Assembly: GCA_934700345.1 (NCBI GenBank)
Contig: CAKUXP010000014.1
Coordinates: forward strand, 1-64,000
Direction of reading: 5' to 3'
DNA: 64,000 nt
Source: an uncultured Fibrobacter sp.
GTDB taxonomy: Bacteria > Fibrobacterota > Fibrobacteria > Fibrobacterales > Fibrobacteraceae
Part shown: positions 27,437-37,355 of the stretch, one piece after another
How positions within the stretch are numbered: the first letter of the stretch is position 1
Layout: each line of letters starts with the position of its first letter
Notes under the pieces: model-generated
Seen by the model: the letters and a program-made list of their open reading frames with translations, nothing else
Told to the model about the DNA's origin: nothing
Database searches by the model: none
Position numbers and translations under genes: made by a program

Positions 27437-30373
27437 ATGAGTACATTTCAAATCGGCCAGCGTTATATCAGCGAACAGGAACCTGAACTCGGTGTCGGTA
27501 GAGTTCAGACAGTCGAATTTAAAAATGTGACGATCGAGTTTCCCGCGGTGAAGCAGACCCGGATCTACCGGACCGTTTCGGCTCCGATCAAGCGTTACCT
27601 CCTCGCTGTCGGGGAAAACGCGAAAAGCGAAAAGGGCGTTTCGTTCACGGTCGAGAACATCCGAATGGAAAATTCGCTTGCTATCTATCTCGGGCGCGGC
27701 GGGCGCGAGATGAAGGAGTCCGAGCTGATTCCCAAGGCGTCTCCGAGGGTTTCCGATATTTTTTCCCAGCTTATCCGTGGCGAATGCGCGGACAACAAGG
27801 AGTTCGTGCGGAGAGAAAAGGCGAACGAGCTTTCGTGCGAGTGGCAGCGTTCGATGGTCCGCGGCATGATTGGTCCACGCGTGAACCTGATTCCGCACCA
27901 GTATTATCTGTGCAAGCGCGCGTGCAGTTCGAGTTCTCTTCCGCGCCTGATGCTTTCGGACGAGGTGGGGCTAGGGAAGACAATCGAGGCGGGGATGATC
28001 TGGCATTCGCTCCATAGTACGGGACGCATTGTCCGAACACTGATCCTTGTTCCGGAATCCCTTAAGCACCAGTGGATGACCGAGATGATGCGCCGCTTTA
28101 ATCACGTCTTTACGCTTGTCGATGAAGGATTTGTCCGCAGTTTTCTCGAAAGCGGCGGCGAAATGGAAAACCCGTTTTGCCAGGTGAACGATGTAATTTG
28201 CACGATTGAATTCGTGATGAGCCAGCCGGCGGTCATGCAGGATTTCTTGCGGGCGACATGGGACCTGACGATTGTCGATGAAGCGCACCACCTGGTCTGC
28301 GAAGACGATTTTACGAGCAAGGAATATCTGCTGGTGAACTCGATCACGACACGGACCAAGGGCATCCTTCTCTTGACGGGAACTCCGCTTCAGTTGCAGC
28401 CCGAGTCGCATTTCAATCGGCTTCGGATGCTTGACCCCGCCCGTTTTACGGACTATCAGGAATTCTTGAAGAACGAGGATTCTTACCGAAAAATTGTCCG
28501 GGATCTGTCTAGGCTCCCGATAGATTCCGACGAGTCGGTTTCGTGGGACGCCATTTCCGAGGCGCTCCCGAAAAATTCCCCGATCCGGGAATGGCTTTCG
28601 AAGGAGAATATGCGCGAGATGGCTGCAGGCGAATGGGTTCGCCGGATAGTCGATGCCTTGGGAACAGGCTCTGTCGTTTTCCGGAATACGCGCCGCAGTG
28701 TGGGAGGATTCCCGAAACGCGAACTTTTCGCCGTCGAATTGAAACCGAATACGGAATACAGAACGCTTGTGCAGAAGGCGAGCGATGCCGATCCGGACCA
28801 TTCGTTCGATATCTTGGTCGATGGTCTTTTGCGTACAAAGTACAAGGCGACATGGGCCGACGACGAGAGAATTTCCTGGCTGCTGGATTTTTTGAAAAAG
28901 AATCCCGGTGAAAAGATTCTCCTGATTTGCGAACATCCTGACGTGGTGAATGCGCTTTCTTCGGTGCTTTCCGAAAGGCTCGGAGCGAACAGCCTGGTAA
29001 CCTTTACCGAGGACATGTCTATCTTGTCGAGAGACCGCGCCGCTGCGAGCTTTGCCGATGACCGAGGTCCGATGCTGATGGTCGCTTCGGAAATCGGGTC
29101 AGAAGGCCGCAATTTCCAGTTCAGCCACAACCTGATTCTCTTTGACTTGCCGCTAGATGCCGCTCTGGTGGAGCAGCGTATCGGGCGTCTGGACAGAATC
29201 GGGCAGACAGAGACTATCCGGATCCATGTTCCCTATGTCAAAGGCAGCGCCCAGGAAGTGATTTTCCACTGGTATCACGAAGGCCTCGGCGCTTTCGGTG
29301 CACCTCTCATGAGCGGCGGCGAACTCTTCCTGAAATATACGGAAACGCTAATCGCGGCGATGGCGGATCCGAAACATAGGCTGTCCGAATTTATGACGGA
29401 GACGATTCCCTTGGTGCAGAAAGACAGCGAGGAACTCCGGAAAAATATCGAGAAGGGGCGCGACAAGCTTCTGGAGTTCAATTCGCGCGATCCTATCGCC
29501 TCGAAGAAGATTACGGATGAAATCCGGAGAATCGATGCGGATTCCCGCCTGAAGGATTTGATGATCGATACGCTTCTCGCATCGGGCGTTGAAGTGGAAA
29601 AGGGCTATGTTCCGACAAGCCTTGTTTTCCGCGCGGGTTCGCAGGTGGAGGCCGGAGCGATTCCGGGACTTCCTTCGCGCTCGACGCTAGCGATAACGCT
29701 TTCCGCTTCGGACGGCGAAGAGGAAAAGGCGGCGGACGGTGCCGGAGAACTCACGGGAACCTTTGATCGGACCGTTGCGATGTCGCATGACGAAATTTCC
29801 TTCCTGAGCTTTGAGCATCCGCTGGCCCAGGGAGTCCTGGATCTCGCGACGGCGTCGGGAAAGGGGCTTACCGCCTGTGTTATCTGGGACGATGCCGGGT
29901 CGAAGGACCTGATTATGCAATACAACTTCGTCATTGAGCCTTCTGTGCCTGCAGCGTGGGGGCTTTCCGATATTGCGGGACCGGAGGTTGTCCGGGTGCT
30001 GATCGATGCGAACGGAAACGACTGTTCCGACAGAATTTTCAAAATGGATGCAGGAAAGATGCGCAACGCGAATGTTCCCCAGAAGGTCCCCGTGGTGACG
30101 GAAAAGCTCCGTTATTTTGCGAGTACGGGACATGCGCTAGCCAAAAGAATTGCCATGCAGAAGATGGAACGCTTTGCCGGCGAATCCGCGGCAAAGGTCG
30201 AGGAGCGTGCGGAGCAGGAATACCAGCGGATGAACCACCTGCTTTCGCTTCGCGGCAAGGCGCAGAACAGCCCTCTTCTCGATGCTCTCCGAAAAAACGT
30301 CGGAATTTACAGGAAGGCCGCCTTGAATCCGCAAATCCGCCTGGATTCGATTCGGCTTCTCGTGTGCCGCTAA
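27437..30373 (+). CDS. rapA: RapA/HepA-like SNF2-family ATPase
   Basis: A 978-residue SWI2/SNF2 helicase-like protein resembling RapA, which recycles stalled RNA polymerase. Walker A is SDEVGLGKTIEAG (about residue 177), the DEAH box is IVDEAHHL (about 281), and motif VI is LVEQRIGRLDRIGQ (about 580). The N-terminal region has the Tudor-like FQIGQRYISEQEPELGVGRV. The start is the ATG at 27437; an in-frame TTG three codons earlier is less likely. proB follows 21 bases downstream on the same strand. Confidence 0.85.
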   Translation: MSTFQIGQRYISEQEPELGVGRVQTVEFKNVTIEFPAVKQTRIYRTVSAPIKRYLLAVGENAKSEKGVSFTVENIRMENSLAIYLGRGGREMKESELIPKASPRVSDIFSQLIRGECADNKEFVRREKANELSCEWQRSMVRGMIGPRVNLIPHQYYLCKRACSSSSLPRLMLSDEVGLGKTIEAGMIWHSLHSTGRIVRTLILVPESLKHQWMTEMMRRFNHVFTLVDEGFVRSFLESGGEMENPFCQVNDVICTIEFVMSQPAVMQDFLRATWDLTIVDEAHHLVCEDDFTSKEYLLVNSITTRTKGILLLTGTPLQLQPESHFNRLRMLDPARFTDYQEFLKNEDSYRKIVRDLSRLPIDSDESVSWDAISEALPKNSPIREWLSKENMREMAAGEWVRRIVDALGTGSVVFRNTRRSVGGFPKRELFAVELKPNTEYRTLVQKASDADPDHSFDILVDGLLRTKYKATWADDERISWLLDFLKKNPGEKILLICEHPDVVNALSSVLSERLGANSLVTFTEDMSILSRDRAAASFADDRGPMLMVASEIGSEGRNFQFSHNLILFDLPLDAALVEQRIGRLDRIGQTETIRIHVPYVKGSAQEVIFHWYHEGLGAFGAPLMSGGELFLKYTETLIAAMADPKHRLSEFMTETIPLVQKDSEELRKNIEKGRDKLLEFNSRDPIASKKITDEIRRIDADSRLKDLMIDTLLASGVEVEKGYVPTSLVFRAGSQVEAGAIPGLPSRSTLAITLSASDGEEEKAADGAGELTGTFDRTVAMSHDEISFLSFEHPLAQGVLDLATASGKGLTACVIWDDAGSKDLIMQYNFVIEPSVPAAWGLSDIAGPEVVRVLIDANGNDCSDRIFKMDAGKMRNANVPQKVPVVTEKLRYFASTGHALAKRIAMQKMERFAGESAAKVEERAEQEYQRMNHLLSLRGKAQNSPLLDALRKNVGIYRKAALNPQIRLDSIRLLVCR

Positions 30374-30394
30374 AGTGAATTTGTAGGTAAGAAG

Positions 30395-31537
30395 ATGAGT
30401 GATTTACGCAGAAATATCCTAGGCGAAGCGAAACGCATTGTCATCAAAATCGGCTCGCGCATTTTGGTGGATTCCGTGAAGGGAGGGGTCCGGGCAGATT
30501 ATATCGGGCGCTTGGCGCATTCCGTAGCGAGGCTTGTGGAAGGCGGCAAGGAAGTCATCATCGTGACGAGCGGCGCCGTGGGGACGGGAATGGCGATACT
30601 CGGATATGACGAAAAGCCGAAGGTCCTTGCGGAAAAGCAGGCCTGCGCCGCGGTCGGCCAAATCGACCTGATGCACGTCTATCGGGAAAAGTTTCTTGCC
30701 GAACATCTTTCCGTGGGGCAAATTCTGCTCTCCGCGGACGATTTCCGCGACAGGACGCGCTACAAGAATTTGCAGAACACGCTGCATACGATGATCGATA
30801 AAAAAATCGTTCCCCTGATTAACGAGAACGATTCGCTCGCAGTCAAGGAGCTAAACGCGATAGGCGACAACGACAAGCTTTCGAGCGATGTCGCCTTGTT
30901 CTTTGATGCGGACCTGCTTCTCATCTTTACGGATGAGGATGGGCTTTTTGATGACAACCCGAAGAAAAACCCGAAGGCGCGCCTTTTGCGCTTTGTTCCC
31001 GAAATTACCCCGGAAATCATGGCGCTGACGGGAAATCCTGGCGAGTCCGGTTCGGCGGTAAGCACCGGCGGGATGCGTTCTAAGGTGGAGTCTATCCGGG
31101 CGGTGGTGAAGAGCGGATGCAACGCGTTTCTTGCAAACGGTTTAAAGATTATGCCCGATGAAATCGTTTTTGGCGATGCGGTCGGGACGCTCTTTATCGG
31201 CAGCCACAAGAAGTTGGGTAGCCGCAAGCGGTGGCTTTCCTTCGTGAGTTCTCCGAGCGGAAGCGTCATCGTCGATGCGGGATGCGTACTCGCTCTCCGA
31301 AAGAAACATTCGAGCCTGCTTCCCGTCGGCGTTGTCGCTATCCGCAGGCATTTTTCAGAGGGCGATCTGATTGAGGTCCTTTCGGAATCCGGGGAAAAGG
31401 TTGCGCGGGGAATCGCCCAAATGGACAGTGCGAACCTGAAACTCGTGCTGCATGAAAAAACATCCGGGGTCCGCTCCAAGCTTGGGCGAAACGTTCCGGA
31501 AGAAGTCGTCCACAAGAACAATCTCGTCGTCTTTTAG
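30395..31537 (+). CDS. proB: Glutamate 5-kinase
   Basis: A 380-residue enzyme for the first step of proline synthesis, phosphorylating glutamate. The amino-acid-kinase core begins IVIKIGSRILV and holds IIVTSGAVGTGMAILG, LINENDSLA, GDNDKLSS and STGGMRSKVE. The C-terminal ~90 residues form a PUA domain (SFVSSPSGSVIVDAGCVLAL), as in long-form bacterial enzymes. proA is not adjacent. It converges on xerC/D with a 2-base gap. Confidence 0.95.
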   Translation: MSDLRRNILGEAKRIVIKIGSRILVDSVKGGVRADYIGRLAHSVARLVEGGKEVIIVTSGAVGTGMAILGYDEKPKVLAEKQACAAVGQIDLMHVYREKFLAEHLSVGQILLSADDFRDRTRYKNLQNTLHTMIDKKIVPLINENDSLAVKELNAIGDNDKLSSDVALFFDADLLLIFTDEDGLFDDNPKKNPKARLLRFVPEITPEIMALTGNPGESGSAVSTGGMRSKVESIRAVVKSGCNAFLANGLKIMPDEIVFGDAVGTLFIGSHKKLGSRKRWLSFVSSPSGSVIVDAGCVLALRKKHSSLLPVGVVAIRRHFSEGDLIEVLSESGEKVARGIAQMDSANLKLVLHEKTSGVRSKLGRNVPEEVVHKNNLVVF

Positions 31538-31539
31538 GT

Positions 31540-32436
31540 TCAGCCGCGGGGATGCGCTTTCTTGAAGCATTCCTTGAGGCGTTCCGCAGTGACGTGCGTA
31601 TAGATTTGCGTCGTAGCGAGGCTTGAATGCCCGAGCATTTCCTTGACGCTCATCAGGTCGGCACCGTTTTCGAGAAGGTGCGTCGCAAAACTGTGCCGCA
31701 GAATATGCGGGCTGGCCTTTCCTTCCCAGCCGAGGCTCCGCAAAAGTCCGTGGATGTCGCGCCGCAAGGTTCGTACATCGTGGGCGTTTCCTGTTTCGTT
31801 TAGAAATACCGGAGAAGTCGCTGTCGGCATCCTCCCTTCGTCTTTCAGTTTCGACCTGTATTCTTCGAACCATCTGACCGCATCGTGTGTGAGCGGCACG
31901 ATCCGCTCCTTTTTCCCCTTGCCGAAAACGCGGACGGAACGGTTTGAAAAGTCCAGGCGCAGCCAGGTGAGGCTCTGGCATTCCGAAATGCGCAGCCCGG
32001 AACCGTAGATGAGTTCGAGGAGTATGCGTGCGCGGACCATCGGAAGCGTCGGGCGGGAAATATCCGGGAAATTGCTTTCGGCAAGATCCTTTTGCGACAG
32101 GAAGGAAACGAGTCTTTTGGGACGTTTGAGCATGGGAACCGTTTCTGCGGGATTTCGTTCGACGAGATGGCTCCGCACAAGATAGTGCCCGAAGCTTTTC
32201 AGGCAGGCGATGTGCAGGTCGATGCTCGAAATCTGCAGCCGCTCTTCCTTTCGCATTTTCCAGATGAATGCGCGGATGCTTTCCTGGGTGAAATCCCGCA
32301 GGTCCGGCTCTGAGGAAAAGCTTTGTAGAAACTTGGCGAGGGATTCTCGGTATGTCCGCACCGTACATTCGGAAAACCGCCGCTCTTTTGCGATGTAGGA
32401 AAGAAAATTTTCGATATGTTCCGAAAGGGATGCCAT
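31540..32436 (-). CDS. Tyrosine recombinase XerC/XerD
   Basis: A 298-residue site-specific recombinase, a size typical of chromosomal Xer proteins that resolve dimers at dif. The N-terminal SAM-like core-binding domain (about 1-110) is followed by a catalytic domain with Arg in GSGLRISEC, Lys in GKGKKERIVPL, His-x-x-Arg in HILRHSFATHLL, His in LGHSSLATTQ and the Tyr nucleophile in IYTHV. Context is housekeeping with no mobile element nearby, so a Xer role is more likely than an integrase. XerC and XerD cannot be told apart here. Confidence 0.9.
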   Translation of the reverse strand: MASLSEHIENFLSYIAKERRFSECTVRTYRESLAKFLQSFSSEPDLRDFTQESIRAFIWKMRKEERLQISSIDLHIACLKSFGHYLVRSHLVERNPAETVPMLKRPKRLVSFLSQKDLAESNFPDISRPTLPMVRARILLELIYGSGLRISECQSLTWLRLDFSNRSVRVFGKGKKERIVPLTHDAVRWFEEYRSKLKDEGRMPTATSPVFLNETGNAHDVRTLRRDIHGLLRSLGWEGKASPHILRHSFATHLLENGADLMSVKEMLGHSSLATTQIYTHVTAERLKECFKKAHPRG

Positions 32437-32498
32437 CTTTCCAAATCTATAAGTTTTTGCGGCTTCCGGGCGATTAAAAAATTTTATCTTGTGCCTAG

Positions 32499-33656
32499 AT
32501 GCTTCGCTTGAGTTTGAAAAATTTCGTCCTCTCGTTCTGTGCGCTTGCCGTTTCCCAGGCGTTTGCCGCCGAACGCGTCATCGGGGCGAACGCGACTCTC
32601 GATATCAATGCGGGAGCGAGATCCGCGGCTCTAGGTGGCGCTTCCATAGCCCTCGACCATGACCTGCTTTCGCTAACATCGAATCCGGAACAGCTTGCGG
32701 AGGCAAAAAATTCCTGGGTGGCGTTTAGCCACGTCGCCTATTACGAAGGGACCCAATACGATTACGGGGCGGTTCAGTTTCCCCTAGGCGACCTGGGCGG
32801 ACTAGGCATCGTCTTCTCCCGTTTCGGTTCAAGCGATATCCCAAAGATAGCCGAGGACGATCCGATTCCCGAAGGCGAAAGCTACCGGACGTTTTCGATT
32901 GCGGACTATGTCTTGACGCTTGCCTGGGGGCGACGTTTCTTGGATGGGCGCCTGGATGTCGGCATCGGGGTTCACGGGCTTTATCGCGAGCTAGACCAGA
33001 GCGGATGGGGCTTTCGGGGAGACGCCGGCGCGAGATTTCACGCTTTCGACTGGCTGACGGTCTCTTCCTTTTTGAAGGGATGGACTTCGTCCGCGGTTAC
33101 GTGGGAAGAGGGAACGGTGGAGTACAGTTCACCGGAATGGTATCTCGGGCTTGGGCTTTCCCGCCCGGTCTCCTACTTTTACGGGACGGTTTCCGCCTAT
33201 TGGCAGAGCGCAGGGGTTCTTCACCGGGAAAATCGTGACGAGGACTGGAACGGCGATGTCCGCGGAGGAAGATTCTGGGAACATCCCATCGATTGGCTCG
33301 GCGGTGGGCGCGCAGGTGTCGAGTTCGCCTTTGATTTCGGACTTTCGGTCCGTGCCGGGCTTTCTAGCCTTTCGGAACTCGAAAGCTGGACCGTCGGCGC
33401 GGGCTTTTCCCTTTCAAACTGGCTTCGTATCGATTACGCGTTCGAATCGCACCCGACCCTTTCGGCGGTGCACCGTGTAAGCCTGGAAATCAGCCCGGGA
33501 CTTTTCCTCTATCCCGAAAAGAAGTCGGTCGCCAAGGCGCAGCCGAAGAAGGTGCGGGGTGAGGTTTCGGAGAGTTCCGTGTCCGAAATGGAACCCGAAA
33601 TTTTTGAACCGGAAGAAGGTGTAGAAAGTTCCGGGGGAACTTATTGGGAAGAATAG
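32499..33656 (+). CDS. PorV/PorQ-like (UPF0164-type) outer-membrane protein
   Basis: A 385-residue protein with a signal peptide ending near QAFAAE and the family opening GANATLDINAGARSAALGGASIAL, then SLTSNPEQLA. Alternating aromatic strands suggest a FadL/PorV-type beta-barrel. The last ~50 residues are a charged, Pro/Glu-rich tail. In Bacteroidota, PorV-like proteins work with the type IX secretion system; no other T9SS gene is here. It is followed by a STAS gene after 10 bases. Confidence 0.75.
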   Translation: MLRLSLKNFVLSFCALAVSQAFAAERVIGANATLDINAGARSAALGGASIALDHDLLSLTSNPEQLAEAKNSWVAFSHVAYYEGTQYDYGAVQFPLGDLGGLGIVFSRFGSSDIPKIAEDDPIPEGESYRTFSIADYVLTLAWGRRFLDGRLDVGIGVHGLYRELDQSGWGFRGDAGARFHAFDWLTVSSFLKGWTSSAVTWEEGTVEYSSPEWYLGLGLSRPVSYFYGTVSAYWQSAGVLHRENRDEDWNGDVRGGRFWEHPIDWLGGGRAGVEFAFDFGLSVRAGLSSLSELESWTVGAGFSLSNWLRIDYAFESHPTLSAVHRVSLEISPGLFLYPEKKSVAKAQPKKVRGEVSESSVSEMEPEIFEPEEGVESSGGTYWEE

Positions 33657-33666
33657 AATTTATATT

Positions 33667-34275
33667 ATGCCTATGAGTGAATTAAGCAATTACCGTGCGG
33701 TCGGCCTATTCGATTTGCTTTCCGCTCCGATTACTCCAATCGGGGCTTTTGATGCGGAACAGTTCAAGAAGGATGTCCGGCCTTTGCTTGACAAGGGTTC
33801 GAATTTTGTCGCGGTCGATCTGACCGGTCTGGATTTTCTGTATAGCGATGCATGCAGCGCATTCAACCAGGCTCGGCAGGAACTTTCCTCGAAAGGCGGC
33901 GCGTTTGCCCTTCTGACGGATAACGATATCGTCGTGGACTGCCTCCGGAAAGCGGGACTCGACAAGTCCCTGCTGGTCTTCCGCAAGGAAGCGGACATGA
34001 TGGCCTTTTCGATGAAGGAAGATTCGAAAAAGGAAGCCCCGGCTGATGTCAAGAGCGAAAACCAGATGGTTCTAGGAACTGCCAACGTCTCGCATCGGCG
34101 CGTAACGGGTCGTTTTACCAAGAGCTTTAACGCCATCCGCAAGGATTCGGCATCTTTCAAGGGCGGGCTTTCCGACCCGTTCAAGGACGAGGACCGTTCG
34201 AAAAGATCCTGGCTCTGGATGCTTGTCGCGTTGCTTGTCGCCGCAGGGGCTATCGCCTTTTTCTCTTTGCAGTAA
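33667..34275 (+). CDS. STAS-domain protein with C-terminal membrane anchor
   Basis: A 202-residue protein. Residues ~10-110 form a STAS (anti-sigma-factor antagonist-like) domain with VAVDLTGLDFLYSDACSAF; the Ser in YSD sits where SpoIIAA-like proteins are phosphorylated. A linker leads to a C-terminal hydrophobic segment (WMLVALLVAAGAIAFFSL), so it is a tail-anchored regulator. The start may be Met1 or Met3. Its stop overlaps the next ATG by one base (TAATG). No anti-sigma kinase is adjacent. Confidence 0.75.
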   Translation: MPMSELSNYRAVGLFDLLSAPITPIGAFDAEQFKKDVRPLLDKGSNFVAVDLTGLDFLYSDACSAFNQARQELSSKGGAFALLTDNDIVVDCLRKAGLDKSLLVFRKEADMMAFSMKEDSKKEAPADVKSENQMVLGTANVSHRRVTGRFTKSFNAIRKDSASFKGGLSDPFKDEDRSKRSWLWMLVALLVAAGAIAFFSLQ

Positions 34276-35213
34276 TGGAACCTTTCCGGGAATACAGGAT
34301 GCAGGACAAGTGCTGGAAACCGCGGCGGCGGATTCCTATCGGGCGGGGACTGCTGGTCCTTTTGCTCGGGTATGCGGTCTATGCGAGCGGAGCTGTTCAG
34401 AAAGCTTTTCGCTATGTGGAAAAGGCTCGCGAGTTTTCGGATGTGGAAGAGGATCCTTTTGAAAAGCCTTGGCGTGAAGCCTGTGCGGCATTTGGCGGGA
34501 ACGCTTTTGCCTTGGAACGGGGGGCGCTTGTCCAGTGTTCCTGGACGTTGAAGAATGTGACAGATGTCGATACTCTTCCGGAAAGCGCACTCTTCCGCTA
34601 TGCGGCGAGCGGGATCTCGGGCCGGTTTCCGCTTTGCGTCCACTGGATTGCGGATTCGCTGGAATTCGGGAAGCCGAAAGTTCTGGGCGTGCAGACCGAT
34701 ACGTCGGTGTCGTGGATTTTTCACCTGATGCTCGCCGATTCCTCGTTTGCCTGGGTGCGTTCGGACGGTTGCCGCTTTCCGGGAATGTGCCCCCGGAATC
34801 CGTTGCAGGGAGCGTCACTCCCGATTCCCGCGGATTTCGACTTTGCCGGTCGGGAAAACCTGCTCTTGAAGGATCTGTTCATGGGAATCGGGGAAGCTCC
34901 CGTCTATCCGATCTTGCCGGCGGAAGTGGTCTCGGTCTTCAAGGATTCGAGCGGCTACGGACTGCTCCTGGATCACGGTGGAAATGTCTTTTCGCGGGTG
35001 TCGGAGCTTTTCCTGGTTTCACCGGAAATCCGGAAAGGCGTAAAGGTTTCGATGAACGAGGCTTTGGGGCGTCTCGCGCCGAACGACAGTGCTGTTTTCT
35101 TTCTGGAAGTCCTGCGCAATGGCCGCTTTGTCCGCTGGGATGATTTCTACAAGGATTCGCACGTGGCGACTTCGCTGGATGTCGAGCGTTTTCGTCGGGA
35201 ACTGGGATTTTGA
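34275..35213 (+). CDS. Membrane-anchored protein with a degenerate LytM/M23-like domain
   Basis: A 312-residue protein with one N-terminal membrane segment (about 23-40). The C-terminal part, GEAPVYPILPAEVVSV, YGLLLDHGGNVFSRV and DSAVFFLEVLRNGRFV, follows the strand order of LytM peptidases. Compare the usual G-x-PVYA-x-x-G-x-VVSV and GPHLHFE-x-x-x-NGxPV. However, the zinc ligands HxxxD and HxH are missing (FFLEV replaces HLHFE). If the likeness is real it would be a non-catalytic LytM factor, as EnvC/NlpD are, acting on cell-wall enzymes. It is translationally linked to the STAS gene before it. Confidence 0.5.
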   Translation: MEPFREYRMQDKCWKPRRRIPIGRGLLVLLLGYAVYASGAVQKAFRYVEKAREFSDVEEDPFEKPWREACAAFGGNAFALERGALVQCSWTLKNVTDVDTLPESALFRYAASGISGRFPLCVHWIADSLEFGKPKVLGVQTDTSVSWIFHLMLADSSFAWVRSDGCRFPGMCPRNPLQGASLPIPADFDFAGRENLLLKDLFMGIGEAPVYPILPAEVVSVFKDSSGYGLLLDHGGNVFSRVSELFLVSPEIRKGVKVSMNEALGRLAPNDSAVFFLEVLRNGRFVRWDDFYKDSHVATSLDVERFRRELGF

Positions 35214-35214
35214 T

Positions 35215-36330
35215 ATGTGGCGACTTTTCCTTTTGCTGTTTCCCTGGATTCTTTTCGCCTGCGCCGAATCGGATGATGGTCCTATCCCGATTTATCCGGA
35301 TAACTTTCTTGTCGGCGGCTATGGCTATGTACTTCATGCGCAGCTGGATTCCGGGCATCGCTTCCATGTCCAGGGCGATACGCTTGAACTTTCGCTCGAC
35401 AGCATGTGGACATTCGGAAACTGCTTCCTGAAGGCTATCGAACTTTATGAAGTCTATGCGGAGGATTCCGTCCTGACGCTTTCGGTGAAGCTCGCGCTGG
35501 GAAATACCGGGGTGACCGATTGTCCGCAACCGCTTTTTAGGCCGGATACCGTTCTGCGAATTCCGTTTTTGGAACGCTGGAACCGGGTCCGTAAAATTCG
35601 TGTGGAGGGAAACGCACACAACGAATTTTTCAAGGATTCCCCGGATACGGTTTCCGAGGCGGCGAATGTCGCGATGAAGGATTCTATCTGGATTCGGCGG
35701 GGAACCTTTCTTGCGGAAAGCGTTTCGGTATATCTCGATTCCGCTTTCAGCGATCCTTACCGGATGCCGCGTCGTACGTCGAACGATTCGGTGGGCGTCC
35801 TTGCCCGGGTGGATTCAGCCGTTATCGATACTTTCGCCTATCGTCTGATGGAATCCGTCTGCATGGAGGTCCACGATTCGTGTGAAACCGTTCCCGATAC
35901 GCTCTGGCTTTCGAAATGGTCCGCAGCCGATACGAATTTTGTCGCGGTCCGAAAGGTTTGCGTGGAGGATTCCCTTGTCTTCTGCCTCTCCTCGAACTGG
36001 AAAAACGATTCGACCGCGCTGAGCGATTCCGTCTATGATTTTCGGGATACGACCTGGTTTTCGACGTTTTTCTATGCGGAAAGAATTCCGAAGTGTTCCG
36101 GCATGGACCATGGGGATTTTTCGGGGCGTGCCGTTCCCGGTCGTTACTTTGTGACAAACCATACACTCTTTGTTCCTGCGGCGGATGAGCCTTCTTGCGG
36201 TCCCGCGGCGAATTCGGAATGGTTCTTCTTGAACTTGAACACCGGCGAGGAAGTCCTGGATGCCGTGTTTGCGGATACGCTTCTGCAAACCTGGAAAAAG
36301 GCTTACGTCGGATTAGACGAGGAAAAATGA
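35215..36330 (+). CDS. Lipoprotein of unknown function
   Basis: A 371-residue protein starting at the ATG at 35215. An open frame upstream overlaps the preceding gene and is not used. The signal and lipobox are FPWILFAC, with lipidated Cys16. The mature part is rich in Asp, Ser and Val, with repeated 'DSxxDT' turns and paired cysteines, and no known domain. The stop overlaps the pdxA start (ATGATG), so it is part of the run from the STAS gene to the NUDIX gene. Confidence 0.7.
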   Translation: MWRLFLLLFPWILFACAESDDGPIPIYPDNFLVGGYGYVLHAQLDSGHRFHVQGDTLELSLDSMWTFGNCFLKAIELYEVYAEDSVLTLSVKLALGNTGVTDCPQPLFRPDTVLRIPFLERWNRVRKIRVEGNAHNEFFKDSPDTVSEAANVAMKDSIWIRRGTFLAESVSVYLDSAFSDPYRMPRRTSNDSVGVLARVDSAVIDTFAYRLMESVCMEVHDSCETVPDTLWLSKWSAADTNFVAVRKVCVEDSLVFCLSSNWKNDSTALSDSVYDFRDTTWFSTFFYAERIPKCSGMDHGDFSGRAVPGRYFVTNHTLFVPAADEPSCGPAANSEWFFLNLNTGEEVLDAVFADTLLQTWKKAYVGLDEEK

Positions 36331-37355
36331 TGGATGCAAAACTTCCCCTCCTGATTACGATGGGCGACCCGAATGGAGTCGGCCCGGAAATTTCGCTCAA
36401 GGCCTATCTCAAGGCGAGTCGGAAAATCAAGACCCCGATGGCGATTGTCGGCGATTTGACCGTTCTGGAACAGGCTGCGAAATTATTGAAAATCAGAAAG
36501 CATCTCGTTTTTGCCGATTCCCCGGAAGCGGTCGCGGAAGTTGCGAAACAGGGAATCCCCGTTATTGACGGCGGCGTGCGATTTGAAGAAAAGGTGCAGC
36601 CGGGAAAGATGACGAAGGAAGCCGGCCGTGCGAGCATCGGATGGGTGCGCACGGCGACAGCACTCTGCCTTCTGAAACGCGCCAGGGCGATTGTGACGGC
36701 TCCGCTTTGCAAGGAATCTGTCGAAAAGACGGTCCCGGAATTCCAGGGCCATACGGAATTCATCGGCGAAATGTGCGGGGATCCGCATCCCGTCCTGTGC
36801 CTTGTCCATGGAAACTGGGTTGTCGCGCATGTGAGTACGCATGTTTCCCTGCGGGACGCCTGCGATCTGGTTAAGCGGGAACGCATCGAAAAGGTCGCTG
36901 TTCTCCTGAACGGGTTCCTCAAGAAATACCGCAAGCTGAAAACGCCGAGGATCGGTGTTGCCGGTCTCAATCCCCATGCAGGCGAAGGCGGACTTTTTGG
37001 CCTGGAGGAAATAAACGAAATTGCGCCGACGGTAAAGTCTCTCCGCAAAAAGAGAATTCACGCAGAGGGGCCGCTTCCCGGAGATGTCGTCTTTCCGCAG
37101 CTCCGGGCGGGAACCTTTGACGGCGTCATCGCGATGTATCACGACCAGGGGCACGTGGTGACGAAAACGATGCTCTTCGACCTAGGCAAGAAAAGGAAGA
37201 CGTGCGGAGTCAATACGACTCTCGGACTTCCCGTTGTGCGGACGAGCGTTGACCATGGGACGGGTTTCGATATCGCGTGGAAGGGTATTGCGGACGAGCA
37301 TTCCCTCATCGATGCGCTGGAACTGGCGAATATTCTGACGGGAAAAGCACAATGA
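36327..37355 (+). CDS. pdxA: 4-hydroxythreonine-4-phosphate dehydrogenase
   Basis: A 342-residue PdxA of the DXP-dependent pyridoxal phosphate pathway. It oxidises 4-phosphohydroxy-threonine using NAD. Visible marks are TMGDPNGVGPEI near the N-terminus, FQGHTEFIGE, the metal-ligand region VSTHVSLRDAC, GLNPHAGEGGLFG and IAMYHDQGHVVTK, and VVRTSVDHGTGFDIAWKG. The start is ATG 36327 or 36330, overlapping the previous stop. The NUDIX gene begins within its stop codon. Confidence 0.92.
   Translation: MMDAKLPLLITMGDPNGVGPEISLKAYLKASRKIKTPMAIVGDLTVLEQAAKLLKIRKHLVFADSPEAVAEVAKQGIPVIDGGVRFEEKVQPGKMTKEAGRASIGWVRTATALCLLKRARAIVTAPLCKESVEKTVPEFQGHTEFIGEMCGDPHPVLCLVHGNWVVAHVSTHVSLRDACDLVKRERIEKVAVLLNGFLKKYRKLKTPRIGVAGLNPHAGEGGLFGLEEINEIAPTVKSLRKKRIHAEGPLPGDVVFPQLRAGTFDGVIAMYHDQGHVVTKTMLFDLGKKRKTCGVNTTLGLPVVRTSVDHGTGFDIAWKGIADEHSLIDALELANILTGKAQ

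Noticed and set aside
31540..32436. Tyrosine recombinase as the integrase of a genomic island
   Set aside because: Its size and sequence fit chromosomal XerC/D, its neighbours are housekeeping genes, and no attachment repeat was seen beside it.
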